Source: JBNAGF01 sp049801055
Lineage (GTDB): Bacteria; Pseudomonadota; Alphaproteobacteria; Rhodobacterales; Rhodobacteraceae
DNA: 64,000 nucleotides
Assembly: GCF_049801055.1 (NCBI RefSeq)
Contig: NZ_JBNAGF010000005.1
Location: forward strand, 62,001 to 126,000
Reading direction: 5' to 3'
Shown: in pieces, positions 34,415 to 43,866 of the stretch
How positions within the stretch are numbered: position 1 is the first letter of the stretch
Layout: every line of letters starts with the position of its first letter
Notes under the pieces: generated by a model
Told to the model about the DNA's origin: nothing
Databases searched by the model: none
Seen by the model: only the letters and a program-made list of their open reading frames with translations
Program-made: the position numbers and the translations under genes

Positions 34415-35685
34415 TTGAGGACCCCAAAACCGTCGCCATCGTCGGGGCCGGGATCGTCGGGGTATCCACGGCGATATGGCTTCAGCGGGATGGTCTTAAG
34501 GTGATCCTGATCGATAGGGAAGGTCCAGCCGAAGGCACTTCTTATGGCAATGGAGGCATTCTTGCCAGTTGCTCGGTGGTGCCGGTCACGACGCCCGGTC
34601 TCATGCTGAAGGCACCGAAGATGTTGCTCGGCAAGGATCAACCGCTGTTCCTGCGCTGGGGATATCTGCCGCGCCTGATGCCGTGGCTGCTAAAGTATAT
34701 GCGTCGCGCGAATGCCGAGGATGCGGCCAGAACGGCCGCGGCGCTGACGCCCATCGTCGGAGACAGCCTGAATGATCATCTGGCTTTGGCGAACGGAACA
34801 GGGGCTGAAAAGTGGATCGTCCCGTCCGATTACCTTTTCATCTACAATGACCGGGCGCACTATACCGAAGACGGGTTTGGCTGGGATCTTAGGCGTAAGA
34901 ACGGCTTTGTCTGGGATGAGTTGGAAGCGGCGGCGTTTCGCGATTACGACCCGGTTTTTGCCGAGGATCTGACCTTTGCTGCGCGTCTGAAGGATCACGG
35001 ACGGATCACCGATCCCGGACGATACGTAAAGGATCTTGCGAAGCATCTGGAGGCACAGGGCGGCAAGGTGATCCGCGCCGACGTCGAGGATCTGGTTCGG
35101 GAGAACGGTCAGGTGACCGGGGTTCGCGCAGGGGGGCAGACCATAGCCTGCGATGCCGCAGTGATCGCCGCCGGAGTCTGGTCGGGCGGGCTGACCAAAA
35201 AGCTCGGGCTGGATGTCCCGCTGGAATCCGAGAGAGGTTATCACCTTGAATTCTGGGAGCCGTCCGTCATGCCGAGATCACCGGTTATGGTGGCGGCTCG
35301 GAAGTTTGTTGCGACGCCGATGGAAGGCCGTTTGCGGTTGGCGGGCGTGGTGGAATTCGGCGGGCTCGAGGCTGGCGCCTCGGATGCACCACTGGATCTG
35401 CTGCGCAGAAATGCGGCCGCCGTTTTTCCGCAGCTGCGGGCCAGCCATGTCACGGAATGGCTCGGCCACCGCCCGGCGCCCGCAGACTCGATCCCCGTGA
35501 TCGGAGAACTGCCCCATCTCAGAGGCGCATTTACCGCCTTCGGTCATCACCATGTCGGGCTGACCGGAGGTCCAAAAACAGGCCGGATCGTGGCTCAGCT
35601 GATTTCGGGCCGCACACCGAATGTTGACCTAAACGTCTATTCACCGGCACGCTACACGAAGGCCGGAAATAAAAAGAGCCGCTGA
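34411..35685 (+). CDS. FAD-dependent D-amino-acid dehydrogenase-like oxidoreductase (DadA family)
   Basis: The 424-residue flavoprotein opens with an FAD motif (VAIVGAGIVGVSTAIWLQ) and carries the DadA-type block GTSYGNGGILASCSVVPVTTPG. Its C-terminus ends in GLTGGPKTGRIVAQLI. DadA relatives oxidise D-amino acids, D-proline or hydroxy-D-proline to imines and pass electrons to the membrane. Translational overlap with the enolase-superfamily gene suggests it acts on that enzyme's product. Confidence 0.85.
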   Translation: MIEDPKTVAIVGAGIVGVSTAIWLQRDGLKVILIDREGPAEGTSYGNGGILASCSVVPVTTPGLMLKAPKMLLGKDQPLFLRWGYLPRLMPWLLKYMRRANAEDAARTAAALTPIVGDSLNDHLALANGTGAEKWIVPSDYLFIYNDRAHYTEDGFGWDLRRKNGFVWDELEAAAFRDYDPVFAEDLTFAARLKDHGRITDPGRYVKDLAKHLEAQGGKVIRADVEDLVRENGQVTGVRAGGQTIACDAAVIAAGVWSGGLTKKLGLDVPLESERGYHLEFWEPSVMPRSPVMVAARKFVATPMEGRLRLAGVVEFGGLEAGASDAPLDLLRRNAAAVFPQLRASHVTEWLGHRPAPADSIPVIGELPHLRGAFTAFGHHHVGLTGGPKTGRIVAQLISGRTPNVDLNVYSPARYTKAGNKKSR

Positions 35686-35713
35686 ACTAAAATACCAAAC
35701 CAGGGAGAACAAG

Positions 35714-36691
35714 ATGAAGAAACTAGCAAAATTGATGGCCGCCACGGCCCTGACCGCGACCACGGCAATGCCTGCAATGGCAGAGAAATGGGATATGCCG
35801 ATGGCCTATTCCGGCTCCAATTTTCATTCGGTGACGGGTGCGGAATTTGCGAATTGCGTCACCACCGGAACGCAGGGTGAGATCGAAATCGTCACCCATC
35901 CTTCCGGTTCGCTATTCCCCGGCGCGCAGATCAAGCGCGCGATCCAGACAGGGCAGGTTCCGATTGGCGAACGTCTTTTGTCTGGTCACCAGAACGAAAA
36001 TGCAATTTTTGGCGTGGACTCGATCCCGTTCCTTGCGACGTCCTTTGATGATGCTGACAAGCTCTGGACGGCGGCCAAGCCTGCGTTGGAAAAGGTGCTC
36101 GCAGAGCAGAACCTGACGCTGCTTTATTCTGTCCCGTGGCCACCGCAGGGGCTGTATTTCCGCGACGAGGTGAACTCGGTCGCCGACATGAAGGGCATCA
36201 AGTTCCGTTCATACAACAACGCAACGGCGCGGCTGGCCGAGCTGACAGGGATGTTGCCGGTCACCATCGAAGCCGCCGAGATCAGCCAGGCCTTTGCGAC
36301 CGGCGTGGCCGATTCAATGGTCAGTTCGGGTGCCACTGGCTATGACCGCAAGGTTTGGGAAAGTCTGAACTACTTTTATGAGGTCGATGCCTGGTTGCCG
36401 CGCAACTACATCATGGTGAACAGCGAGGTCTGGTCCGGTGTTTCAGACGCAAACAAGGCGGTTGTCACCGCATGCGCCGGAATGGCGGAATATGCCGGTA
36501 CATGGCGGGCCAAGGAATACACCGGTTTTACCCTTCAGGGATTGCGTGACGGAGGCATGAACGTGGCCCCAGCCAGCGATACGATGAAGGGAGAATTGCA
36601 GGAGATTGGTGCCACCATGACAGCCGAGTGGCTTGAAGCCGCCGGCGATGAGGGCAAGTCCATCGTCGATGCCTTCAAGGCTGCCCAGTAA
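35714..36691 (+). CDS. TRAP transporter solute-binding protein (DctP family)
   Basis: The 325-residue protein has a signal peptide (first 23 residues, cleavage AMA-E) and the DctP pattern. The carboxylate-binding Arg lies in VADMKGIKFRSYNNATARL. The binding protein would capture an anionic substrate for the DctQM permease encoded next. Ribosome site AGGGAG precedes the start. Confidence 0.92.
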   Translation: MKKLAKLMAATALTATTAMPAMAEKWDMPMAYSGSNFHSVTGAEFANCVTTGTQGEIEIVTHPSGSLFPGAQIKRAIQTGQVPIGERLLSGHQNENAIFGVDSIPFLATSFDDADKLWTAAKPALEKVLAEQNLTLLYSVPWPPQGLYFRDEVNSVADMKGIKFRSYNNATARLAELTGMLPVTIEAAEISQAFATGVADSMVSSGATGYDRKVWESLNYFYEVDAWLPRNYIMVNSEVWSGVSDANKAVVTACAGMAEYAGTWRAKEYTGFTLQGLRDGGMNVAPASDTMKGELQEIGATMTAEWLEAAGDEGKSIVDAFKAAQ

Positions 36692-36710
36692 TTCGCACAA
36701 TTGATCCAAT

Positions 36711-36735
36711 ACCCGGAGCCAGACCGGCTCCGGGT
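36711..36735 (+). promoter_or_regulatory. Stem-loop between dctP-like and dctQ-like genes
   Basis: A perfect 10-bp stem (ACCCGGAGCC with GGCTCCGGGT) has a 5-base loop and no T run. Such hairpins after binding-protein genes often protect the upstream mRNA or cut read-through so that the binding protein is made in excess. Confidence 0.7.
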
Positions 36736-36821
36736 AGGTTCCCGGGGGTGTGTGATCCGGACTTCGCATACGGGGCTCTGGAGCTTCGTTGCAACGCCAG
36801 TTTCTCGGAAAGGGAAGCGTC

Positions 36822-37346
36822 ATGAAACAGCTGCGGCGCGCCTTGGATGCGCTTTACTTGGGCTCAGGAATCCTTGCTGCCTTGTGCCTTATCACTATTC
36901 TGGCCCTGATCGTGGTGCAGATGGTCGCCCGGTGGACAGGCGAAGTGTTTCCCGGAGCGCCCGACTACGCGGGTTATGCGATGGCTGCGGCGTCGTTTCT
37001 TGCGTTTGCCAACGCATTGAACCGGGGCGCTCATATCCGGGTGTCGATCCTGCTCAATGCGGTTGGCCCCGCAGCAAACCGGATCCTGAACATCTGGTGC
37101 TTTGCCGTCGGTTCGGCAATCGCATGGTACTTTGTCTGGTATGGTAGAAAATTCGTCTACTGGTCCTGGAAGTTCAACGATATTAGCCAAGGGCAGGACC
37201 GGACCGCACTGTGGATCCCGCAATCGGTGATGCTTCTGGGGGCGATCATTTTTGCGATCGCGCTGACGGACAATCTTCTTAGCCTAATTTTCAAGGGGGA
37301 TCATCGGATCCGCCGCGATCTCGTCGATCAGAGCTTTGGGGAGTGA
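36822..37346 (+). CDS. TRAP transporter small permease (DctQ family)
   Basis: The start ATG at 36822 follows GGAAAGGGAAG. The 174-residue protein has four transmembrane helices and the DctQ core (FPGAPDYAGYAMAAASFLAF, RGAHIRVSILL). It ends 3 bp before the large permease gene and forms a complex with it. Confidence 0.9.
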   Translation: MKQLRRALDALYLGSGILAALCLITILALIVVQMVARWTGEVFPGAPDYAGYAMAAASFLAFANALNRGAHIRVSILLNAVGPAANRILNIWCFAVGSAIAWYFVWYGRKFVYWSWKFNDISQGQDRTALWIPQSVMLLGAIIFAIALTDNLLSLIFKGDHRIRRDLVDQSFGE

Positions 37347-37349
37347 GAC

Positions 37350-38666
37350 ATGGAAGACTTCTCGATTATTACTCTGTTTCTCTTCGTATTGTTCCTATTG
37401 CTCGGCACTGGCGTCTGGGTTGGACTGGCCCTGATGGGCGTAGCCTGGGTCGGGATGGAGCTATTCACGACCCGGCCGGTTGGCGACGTGATGCTGACAA
37501 CAATCTGGACGGCGTCGTCCTCGTGGACCCTGACGGCGCTGCCGCTGTTTATCTGGATGGGAGAGATCCTGTATCGGACCCGCCTCTCCGAAGACATGTT
37601 CCGCGGTCTGGCTCCGTGGATGGCGCGGTTGCCCGGCGGGCTCGTGCATACCAACATCGTGGGTTGCACGGTGTTCGCAGCGGTGTCGGGCTCTTCGGCG
37701 GCAACGCTCACGACAGTCGGGAAAATGTCGATCCCCGAACTACGCAAACGGAAATATCCCGAGCCGATGATCATCGGAACCTTGGCGGGGGCGGCGACGC
37801 TGGGTCTTATGATTCCGCCTTCGTTGACCCTCATCGTTTATGGCGTGACGATCAATGAAAGCATTTCAAAGCTGTTCTTTGCCGGGATCCTGCCTGGCCT
37901 GGTTCTGGCCGCCATGTTCATGGCCTATGTCGCCATCAAAAGCCGGGTGTCCCGCGATTGGAATCCGGCCCCGGAACCGCCCCTGACTTTTGGCCAGCGC
38001 ATTGCGAATTCGCGCTTTCTGCTACCCGTGATCTGCCTGATCCTTGTCGTGATCGGGTCGATGTATCTGGGTTATGCCACCGCGACCGAGGCCGCTGCCT
38101 TCGGCGTGATTGGCGGCTTGGTCCTCGCCGCTTCTCAGGGTTCGCTCAGCTGGCAGAGTTTCACCGAAAGCCTGATGGGGGCCACGCGCACAAGTGCGAT
38201 GATTGCCCTGATCCTCGCCGGCGCAGCCTTTCTGTCGCTGTCGATGGGGTTCACCGGATTACCGCGTGGGCTGGCCGACCTGATTGCGCAGCTTGAGCTG
38301 ACAAAGTTCCAGCTGCTGATGGTTCTGCTCGTGTTCTATATCATTCTGGGAATGTTCCTTGACGGGATATCCTCGGTTGTGCTGACCATGGCCGTCGTCG
38401 AGCCGATGGTGCGCGAAGCCGGGATTGACCTGATCTGGTTCGGCATCTTCATCGTGGTCGTGGTCGAGATGGCGCAGATCACGCCGCCGATCGGGTTCAA
38501 CCTGTTCGTGCTGCAAGGCATGACCCACCATGAAATGGGCTTCATTGCCCGGGCCGCCTTCCCGATGTTCCTCATTATGGTGCTGATGGTTTTTGTGCTT
38601 ATCACCTTCCCCGAAATCGCTACATGGCTCCCCGACAATATCCGGCAGGCGCCCGGAGGCGGGTAG
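37350..38666 (+). CDS. TRAP transporter large permease (DctM family)
   Basis: The 438-residue ion-coupled permease has about 12 helices and DctM motifs GCTVFAAVSGSSAATLTTVG and GLMIPPSLTLIVYGV. It would couple uptake to a sodium gradient. Confidence 0.93.
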   Translation: MEDFSIITLFLFVLFLLLGTGVWVGLALMGVAWVGMELFTTRPVGDVMLTTIWTASSSWTLTALPLFIWMGEILYRTRLSEDMFRGLAPWMARLPGGLVHTNIVGCTVFAAVSGSSAATLTTVGKMSIPELRKRKYPEPMIIGTLAGAATLGLMIPPSLTLIVYGVTINESISKLFFAGILPGLVLAAMFMAYVAIKSRVSRDWNPAPEPPLTFGQRIANSRFLLPVICLILVVIGSMYLGYATATEAAAFGVIGGLVLAASQGSLSWQSFTESLMGATRTSAMIALILAGAAFLSLSMGFTGLPRGLADLIAQLELTKFQLLMVLLVFYIILGMFLDGISSVVLTMAVVEPMVREAGIDLIWFGIFIVVVVEMAQITPPIGFNLFVLQGMTHHEMGFIARAAFPMFLIMVLMVFVLITFPEIATWLPDNIRQAPGGG

Positions 38667-38771
38667 GGCGGAGATGCGCCCGACACATGACAAGATCATA
38701 GGTTTTGTGCCCCGTGCCGGACAGGGTCGGGCCGCTGTCCCACTGTCCGGATCTCCGGGACCAGTGCAGAC

Positions 38772-39698
38772 ATGACGGGGCTCGGGCCTCTATTGTTCGT
38801 TGCCCGACATGGCAAGCTGGTTCTGATCGCCGGCCTCGTTGCCGGGATCGCATTGCCGGGATTGGCAACGGCCTTGCGGCCGTGGATCCCTCAGATGGTG
38901 GCGATTTTACTTTTTCTGACAGCATTCCGCATTGGTCCGCGGGAAACTGTGGACAACGTCGCCGCAGTTGCACGCACTTCGGTCACGGTAGTCGCGCTGC
39001 AACTGGCCTTGCCTTTGCTGTTCGTGGCCGGCATCGGTGTCGCGGGCCTTCCGTTCACCCCGCTTGCTCTGGCGGTAACACTGATGCTTGCTGCTCCGTC
39101 GGTGACCGGAGCCGCCAATTTTTCCATTCTGCTGGGGCATGATCCGGCGCCGGCGCTGCGGTTGCTGATCCTTGGCACTGCCGCTCTGCCGCTGACCTGC
39201 ATCCCGATCTTCGCCCAGTTGCCCCAGTTTGGGGCGCTCGACGCGGTTCTCGTTGCGGCGGCTCGACTGCTGGTCGTCATATTGGCGGCAGCTCTGATGG
39301 GTTTCGCATTGCGTCACTGGGGTTTTCCACGGCTTGGCGAACGGGGCAGGCGGGCCACCGACGGGCTGACCGCCATCGCCCTGGCCGTTATCGTCGTGGG
39401 CCTGATGTCGGCCGTGCGTCCGGCTTATGAACAGGATCCGTCCAATTTGGCCTTTTGGCTTGCGGCAGCCTTTGCCGTCAACTTTGGCCTGCAGATTGCA
39501 ACCTACTTGATCCTGCGGGCGGGCGGGCAGCCTGATGCCGTTCCAACCGCGATCGTCGCGGGAAACCGGAATTTCGCATTGTTCTTCGTGGCATTGCCGC
39601 CAGAGACATCCGACCCCTTGTTGATCTTCCTTGGCTGTTATCAGTTCCCGATGTATCTGACTCCGACATTGTTGCGGAGGTTCTATGACGCAGGCTGA
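38772..39698 (+). CDS. Bile-acid:sodium symporter-superfamily (BASS) membrane transporter
   Basis: The 308-residue protein has nine or ten hydrophobic helices and resembles BASS transporters (LLFLTAFRIGPRE region; APSVTGAANFSILLG). It lies between the TRAP genes and pxpB and overlaps pxpB by 14 bp, so it is co-translated with the 5-oxoprolinase genes. It may import or export an organic acid linked to that pathway. The TRAP importer already covers uptake, so export of a product is possible. Confidence 0.75.
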   Translation: MTGLGPLLFVARHGKLVLIAGLVAGIALPGLATALRPWIPQMVAILLFLTAFRIGPRETVDNVAAVARTSVTVVALQLALPLLFVAGIGVAGLPFTPLALAVTLMLAAPSVTGAANFSILLGHDPAPALRLLILGTAALPLTCIPIFAQLPQFGALDAVLVAAARLLVVILAAALMGFALRHWGFPRLGERGRRATDGLTAIALAVIVVGLMSAVRPAYEQDPSNLAFWLAAAFAVNFGLQIATYLILRAGGQPDAVPTAIVAGNRNFALFFVALPPETSDPLLIFLGCYQFPMYLTPTLLRRFYDAG

Positions 39699-40437
39699 TC
39701 ATCGCTTTCCGCTTGTGCGGCATGTCGGGCTGGACGGAATGCTGGTGACCTTTTCCGACCAGATGACAGAACCTGCCAACAGGGCTGCGCTGGCGTTTCG
39801 CGGGGCTGTGCAGGCGGCGGGCTGGAGTGCGGTCTCGGAAACCTCCACGTCGCTGGCATCGGCCTACCTGCGGTTCGATCCGCTACGCGTTCCGCACTCC
39901 GAAATCGAAACGCGGCTGCGCGATCTGTTGGGAGAGCGCAACTGGTACGAGGCGTCCTTACCGGCAGGTCGACGCCTGTGGCGCGTGCCCACCGTTTACG
40001 GAACCGATCTGGCACCGCAACTGGAGGATGCAGCCCAAGCTGCCGGTCTTTCCGTCGAAGAGGCCGTGAACCGTCTGGGGCAGTCCCGCGTCCGGGTTCT
40101 GACCATCGGTTTTGCGCCCGGACAGCCCTATCTCGGCCCGTTGGGTGCCGAGTTTAACATTCCACGGCTCAAAGAGCTGACGCCGATGGTGCCCGAAGGG
40201 GCGCTTGTGCTGGCAATTTCCCAGTTTGTCCTGTTTTCCGGCCCAACACCTACGGGCTGGCGGCATGTGGGGCAGACCGCGTTTCGCTGCTTTCGCCCGG
40301 AACAGGATCACGCCTTTCCCTTGAACCCGGGTGACGAGATGCTGTTCGAGTCGGTATCCCCAGCCGAGTTTGCGCGCATCCGCAGGTCTGCCACTGACGG
40401 AAATGGTGGTGCAGAGGTTCAGGAGATCCCGGCATGA
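39685..40437 (+). CDS. pxpB: 5-oxoprolinase subunit PxpB (KipI family)
   Basis: The 250-residue protein matches PxpB/KipI (SLASAYLRFDP, VPTVYGTDLAPQLEDAA, IGFAPGQPYLG and LSQFVLFSGPTPTGWRHVG-type block). With PxpC and PxpA it forms the ATP-dependent 5-oxoprolinase that opens 5-oxo-L-proline to glutamate. It overlaps pxpC by four bases. Confidence 0.9.
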   Translation: MTQADHRFPLVRHVGLDGMLVTFSDQMTEPANRAALAFRGAVQAAGWSAVSETSTSLASAYLRFDPLRVPHSEIETRLRDLLGERNWYEASLPAGRRLWRVPTVYGTDLAPQLEDAAQAAGLSVEEAVNRLGQSRVRVLTIGFAPGQPYLGPLGAEFNIPRLKELTPMVPEGALVLAISQFVLFSGPTPTGWRHVGQTAFRCFRPEQDHAFPLNPGDEMLFESVSPAEFARIRRSATDGNGGAEVQEIPA

Positions 40438-41444
40438 GCTTGCGCGTCCTCGACATAGGACCGGCATGTACCGTGCAGGACATGGGGCGAGAGGGTTTTC
40501 TTGACCAGGGTCTGTCACGGTCCGGTGCTGCCGATCTGCTGGCGTTGCACGAGGGCGCGACTCTTCTCGGTCAGGATCCGGGGCTTGCCGCGTTGGAAAT
40601 GGCCGGTATGGGCGGATCATTCGAAGCGTTGCAGGACACTCGCATTGCCCTGACTGGCGCGCCGATGCTGGCCAGTATCGATGCTGTCCCGGTGGTCTGG
40701 AATACATCTCATATGCTTGGAAAGGGTCAGCGATTGACCATCGGGGCCGTCCGGCGGGGCAGTTACGGCTACCTGCATCTGGGCGGAGGAGTCGGCGTTG
40801 CCGAGATGTTGCACTCCCGGTCCACCCATCTCGCCGCCCATCTGGGAACGGTCGTGCAGCAAGGAGACATACTACCGACCCTTCCTGACGGAGGGGACCG
40901 CATCGGGATGATGCTGCCTGTCGACGATCGGTTCTCGGGCGGCACCTTGCGCGTGTTGAAGAGTTTTCAGACCGGACTTTTCAGCCCCGATACGCTGGCC
41001 CGGTTTGAGGAGACGATTTTCCGGCGCGGTCCGCGTGCAAACCGGATGGGCATGCAGCTGGAAAGCGATGGCGAAGGGTTTTCGGCGTCCGGACAGCTCA
41101 ACATTCTTTCCGAGGTCATCACGCCCGGTGACATCCAGATGACCGGGACGGGGAATCCGTTCATTCTGCTGCCTGAATGCCAGACAACAGGAGGATATCC
41201 CCGGATTGCCACGGTGCTGCCTTGCGATATTCCGCGTGCGGCGCAGGCGCAGCCGGGCGCCCAGATCCGCTTTCGATTTGTCTCGTTGCCTGATGCCCTG
41301 ACCCTGCACGAAGCCTTTCAGCGGGATCTTGTTAAGCTACCGGGCCGACCCGAGCCGCAGGTGCGTGATCCAAACGACATGCCGGACCTGCTGTCCTACC
41401 AATTAGTAGGCGGAGTGATCTCTGCCACCGAACCGGGAGATTGA
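40434..41444 (+). CDS. pxpC: 5-oxoprolinase subunit PxpC (KipA/biotin-dependent carboxyltransferase-like)
   Basis: The 336-residue protein shows the KipA pattern: GPACTVQDMGREGFLDQGLSRSG, the GYLHLGGGVGVAEMLHSRST block and GNPFILLPECQTTGGYPRIA. It is the catalytic partner of PxpB. It overlaps pxpB and is 3 bp from pxpA. Confidence 0.92.
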   Translation: MSLRVLDIGPACTVQDMGREGFLDQGLSRSGAADLLALHEGATLLGQDPGLAALEMAGMGGSFEALQDTRIALTGAPMLASIDAVPVVWNTSHMLGKGQRLTIGAVRRGSYGYLHLGGGVGVAEMLHSRSTHLAAHLGTVVQQGDILPTLPDGGDRIGMMLPVDDRFSGGTLRVLKSFQTGLFSPDTLARFEETIFRRGPRANRMGMQLESDGEGFSASGQLNILSEVITPGDIQMTGTGNPFILLPECQTTGGYPRIATVLPCDIPRAAQAQPGAQIRFRFVSLPDALTLHEAFQRDLVKLPGRPEPQVRDPNDMPDLLSYQLVGGVISATEPGD

Positions 41445-41447
41445 ACC

Positions 41448-42218
41448 ATGCCGAGTGTGGATCTTAACGCCGATATGGGTGAGAGTTTTGGACCTTGGAA
41501 AATGGGCGACGATGAAAGCCTGCTCAGGATCATTACGTCGGCCAACATTGCCTGCGGGTTTCATGCCGGCGATCCCGATGTCATGGCTCGGACCATGGCC
41601 CTTGCCGCCGAGAATGGCGTCGGGATCGGAGCGCATCCGGGGTTCCCGGATCTTCAGGGATTTGGCAGACGGAACATGAAAGTGCCGCTCGATACCCTGC
41701 GCAATCTGGTGCGTTTCCAACTGGGTGCGGCCCAGGGAATGGCGGCGGCGCTTGGTACGCGCGTTCGCCACCTGAAACTGCATGGAGCGCTGGCCAACAT
41801 GTGCTCGGTCGATGAGGAAATGGCGCTTGCCTGTTATCGCGGTGCGCTGGACGTGGATCCGGATATCATCATCATGGTCCTAGCCGTCACCAGACAAGAG
41901 GCGGCGGCGCGTCAGCTTGGCTGCAACTGGGTCGGCGAGATCTTTGCCGATCGTGCCTACAATGACGACGGCACGCTGGTGGATCGCTCTCTGCCCGGGG
42001 CCGTGATCCACGACCCTGACGTGGCAGGCCCACGCATTCTGAACATGGTGCAGGAGGGTGCGATCATCACCGAAAGCGGCAAGCGCCTGGAAACCTCGAT
42101 AGACACGATCTGCCTGCACGGGGATACACCAACTGCTGTTCAGATCGCCGCTTCCGTTCGCACCTGTCTTGAAGGCGGCGGCGTCGAAGTGGCCAAGTTT
42201 CCTAGCGGCACTGTTTAG
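41448..42218 (+). CDS. pxpA: 5-oxoprolinase subunit PxpA (LamB/YcsF family)
   Basis: The 256-residue protein is typical PxpA: DLNADMGESFGPWKMGDD, SANIACGFHAGDP, GIGAHPGFPD and a C-terminal ICLHGDTP. It completes the PxpABC complex. The gene order pxpB-pxpC-pxpA downstream of a TRAP importer links uptake to conversion of a pyroglutamate-type compound to glutamate. Confidence 0.95.
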   Translation: MPSVDLNADMGESFGPWKMGDDESLLRIITSANIACGFHAGDPDVMARTMALAAENGVGIGAHPGFPDLQGFGRRNMKVPLDTLRNLVRFQLGAAQGMAAALGTRVRHLKLHGALANMCSVDEEMALACYRGALDVDPDIIIMVLAVTRQEAAARQLGCNWVGEIFADRAYNDDGTLVDRSLPGAVIHDPDVAGPRILNMVQEGAIITESGKRLETSIDTICLHGDTPTAVQIAASVRTCLEGGGVEVAKFPSGTV

Positions 42219-42239
42219 GGTCGGCTACAATTTTAATCT

Positions 42240-42252
42240 GACAAAATTTGTC
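42240..42252. promoter_or_regulatory. 13-bp palindrome GACAAAATTTGTC upstream of imelysin operon
   Basis: A perfect palindrome lies about 130 bp before the imelysin start, close to a TTGACG box at 42257-42262 that could be a -35. Its position suggests control by an iron-responsive or other regulator; the match to known Fur, Irr or RirA boxes is not exact. Confidence 0.45.
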
Positions 42253-42381
42253 GGATTGACGTTCCTGAGTTTTTTAGTCATGTAATCCCCGTGTTCCTTT
42301 CCGATGTGGAAACGGAGGCGATTGGTTTATCGGGTTGGCTGCCTGCTGCCCGGCCTACGGATACTGACAAGGACGAGTTGG

Positions 42382-43644
42382 ATGAAATCACGACTGTTTT
42401 GGACATCGGCATTGGGCGCCGCATTTGGCACGTCTGCACTGGCAGTCGAACGGGCCGAGGTGCTGAACACCTATGCAGATATAGCCCAGGCGACATATCA
42501 AGATAGCGCCGCAACCGCCCGCGATCTTGAAGCGGCTGTGGATATTCTGCTGGCTGCGCCTTCGGCCGAGGCACTTCACGCAGCCCGTGCTGCATGGCTG
42601 AAAGCGCGTGTGCCTTACCAGCAGTCCGAGGTATTTCGCTTTGGCAACCCAATCGTCGATGATTGGGAGGGCAAGGTAAACGCATGGCCGTTGGACGAAG
42701 GCCTGATCGACTATGTCGATGGATCATATGGCGGACCGACTGACGACAACGAACTTGCCGTTCTGAACGTTATCGCAAATCCTGTTTTTGAGCTGTCCGG
42801 AAAGCAGATCGATGCCACCGAAATAACGCCGGAGCTTCTGGCTGAAACGCTGCACGAGGCGGATGAGGTCGAAGCCAATGTTGCCACGGGCTATCACGCC
42901 ATCGAGTTCCTGCTTTGGGGGCAAGACCTGAATGGACACGGAACCGGGGCGGGCAACCGGCCCTGGACCGATTATGCAACCGGCGATGATTGCACCGGTG
43001 GCAATTGCGACCGTCGCGGTGACTACCTGAAGGCGACGACAACCCTACTGGTGTCCGATCTCGACTGGATCTCGGAGCAGTGGGCCGGGGACGGCGCCGC
43101 GCGCAAGGCCGTAACCGAGGATGAGAGCGTCGGGTTGACGGCAATTCTGACCGGCATGGGTTCGCTGTCCTACGGCGAACAGGCCGGCGAGCGGATGCGC
43201 CTGGGGCTTATGCTCAATGATGCCGAAGAAGAGCATGATTGCTTCTCGGACAACACCCACAACAGCCATTACTATGACGGATTGGGGATCCAGAACGTCT
43301 ATCTAGGCACCTATGTCCGGGTGAATGGCGAGATTGTCAGCGGCCCCTCGTTGTCCGAACTGGTGGCGTCGGTCGATTCCGATCTGGACGTTGAAATGAT
43401 TACAAAGCTTTCGGAGACCATGCGCAATCTTGGCCGGATCAAAACGGCGGCCGAGGCCGGTTTCGCCTATGACCAGATGCTGGAACGCGGAAACGCTGGA
43501 GGCGAAGCGCTGATCATGGCCGGGGTCACCGCATTGACCGACCAGACACGGACTATCCAGCGTATCGTTGTCGCGCTGGGCCTTGACGAGCTTGAGGTCG
43601 AAGGCTCCGACAGTCTTGATAACCCGTCGGCGGTGTTCCAGTAA
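42382..43644 (+). CDS. Imelysin-family periplasmic protein (IrpA-like)
   Basis: The ATG at 42382 follows AAGGACGAG and opens a signal peptide (about 21 residues, cleavage ALA-V). The 420-residue protein has two helical imelysin halves and the putative metal-binding GYHAIEFLLWGQD. Imelysins are associated with iron uptake. The gene is first of a four-gene operon with a di-haem protein, a second imelysin and DUF1513. Confidence 0.9.
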   Translation: MKSRLFWTSALGAAFGTSALAVERAEVLNTYADIAQATYQDSAATARDLEAAVDILLAAPSAEALHAARAAWLKARVPYQQSEVFRFGNPIVDDWEGKVNAWPLDEGLIDYVDGSYGGPTDDNELAVLNVIANPVFELSGKQIDATEITPELLAETLHEADEVEANVATGYHAIEFLLWGQDLNGHGTGAGNRPWTDYATGDDCTGGNCDRRGDYLKATTTLLVSDLDWISEQWAGDGAARKAVTEDESVGLTAILTGMGSLSYGEQAGERMRLGLMLNDAEEEHDCFSDNTHNSHYYDGLGIQNVYLGTYVRVNGEIVSGPSLSELVASVDSDLDVEMITKLSETMRNLGRIKTAAEAGFAYDQMLERGNAGGEALIMAGVTALTDQTRTIQRIVVALGLDELEVEGSDSLDNPSAVFQ

Positions 43645-43714
43645 GCGATCACATCCCCGGTGCTTTGCCCGAAACCAAGTCTCGGCACCGGGGCATCTCA
43701 AAACTTGCCGTGTA

Positions 43715-43739
43715 AAAAAACAGGCTCACAGTGGAGCCG
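43715..43739 (-). terminator. Leftward rho-independent terminator in the imelysin/DUF1111 gap
   Basis: Read leftward, GGCTC-6-GAGCC (43739-43724) is followed by TG and seven T (43721-43715). On the plus strand the same bases are a hairpin preceded by A. No leftward gene ends here. A larger inverted repeat (CCCCGGTGC with GCACCGGGG, about 43653-43694) lies beside it. Confidence 0.55.
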
Positions 43740-43866
43740 GAATGAACCTTCAGGGCTGAAATTTTCCGGCCAGATTGCACTGGTTTTTCCTTGTACTGGT
43801 GGATAATACCCTGCGGTGGCGGTGGGCCGCGGCATTCCCGGCTTGGTTGAGCAAAGGCAGCTAAAG

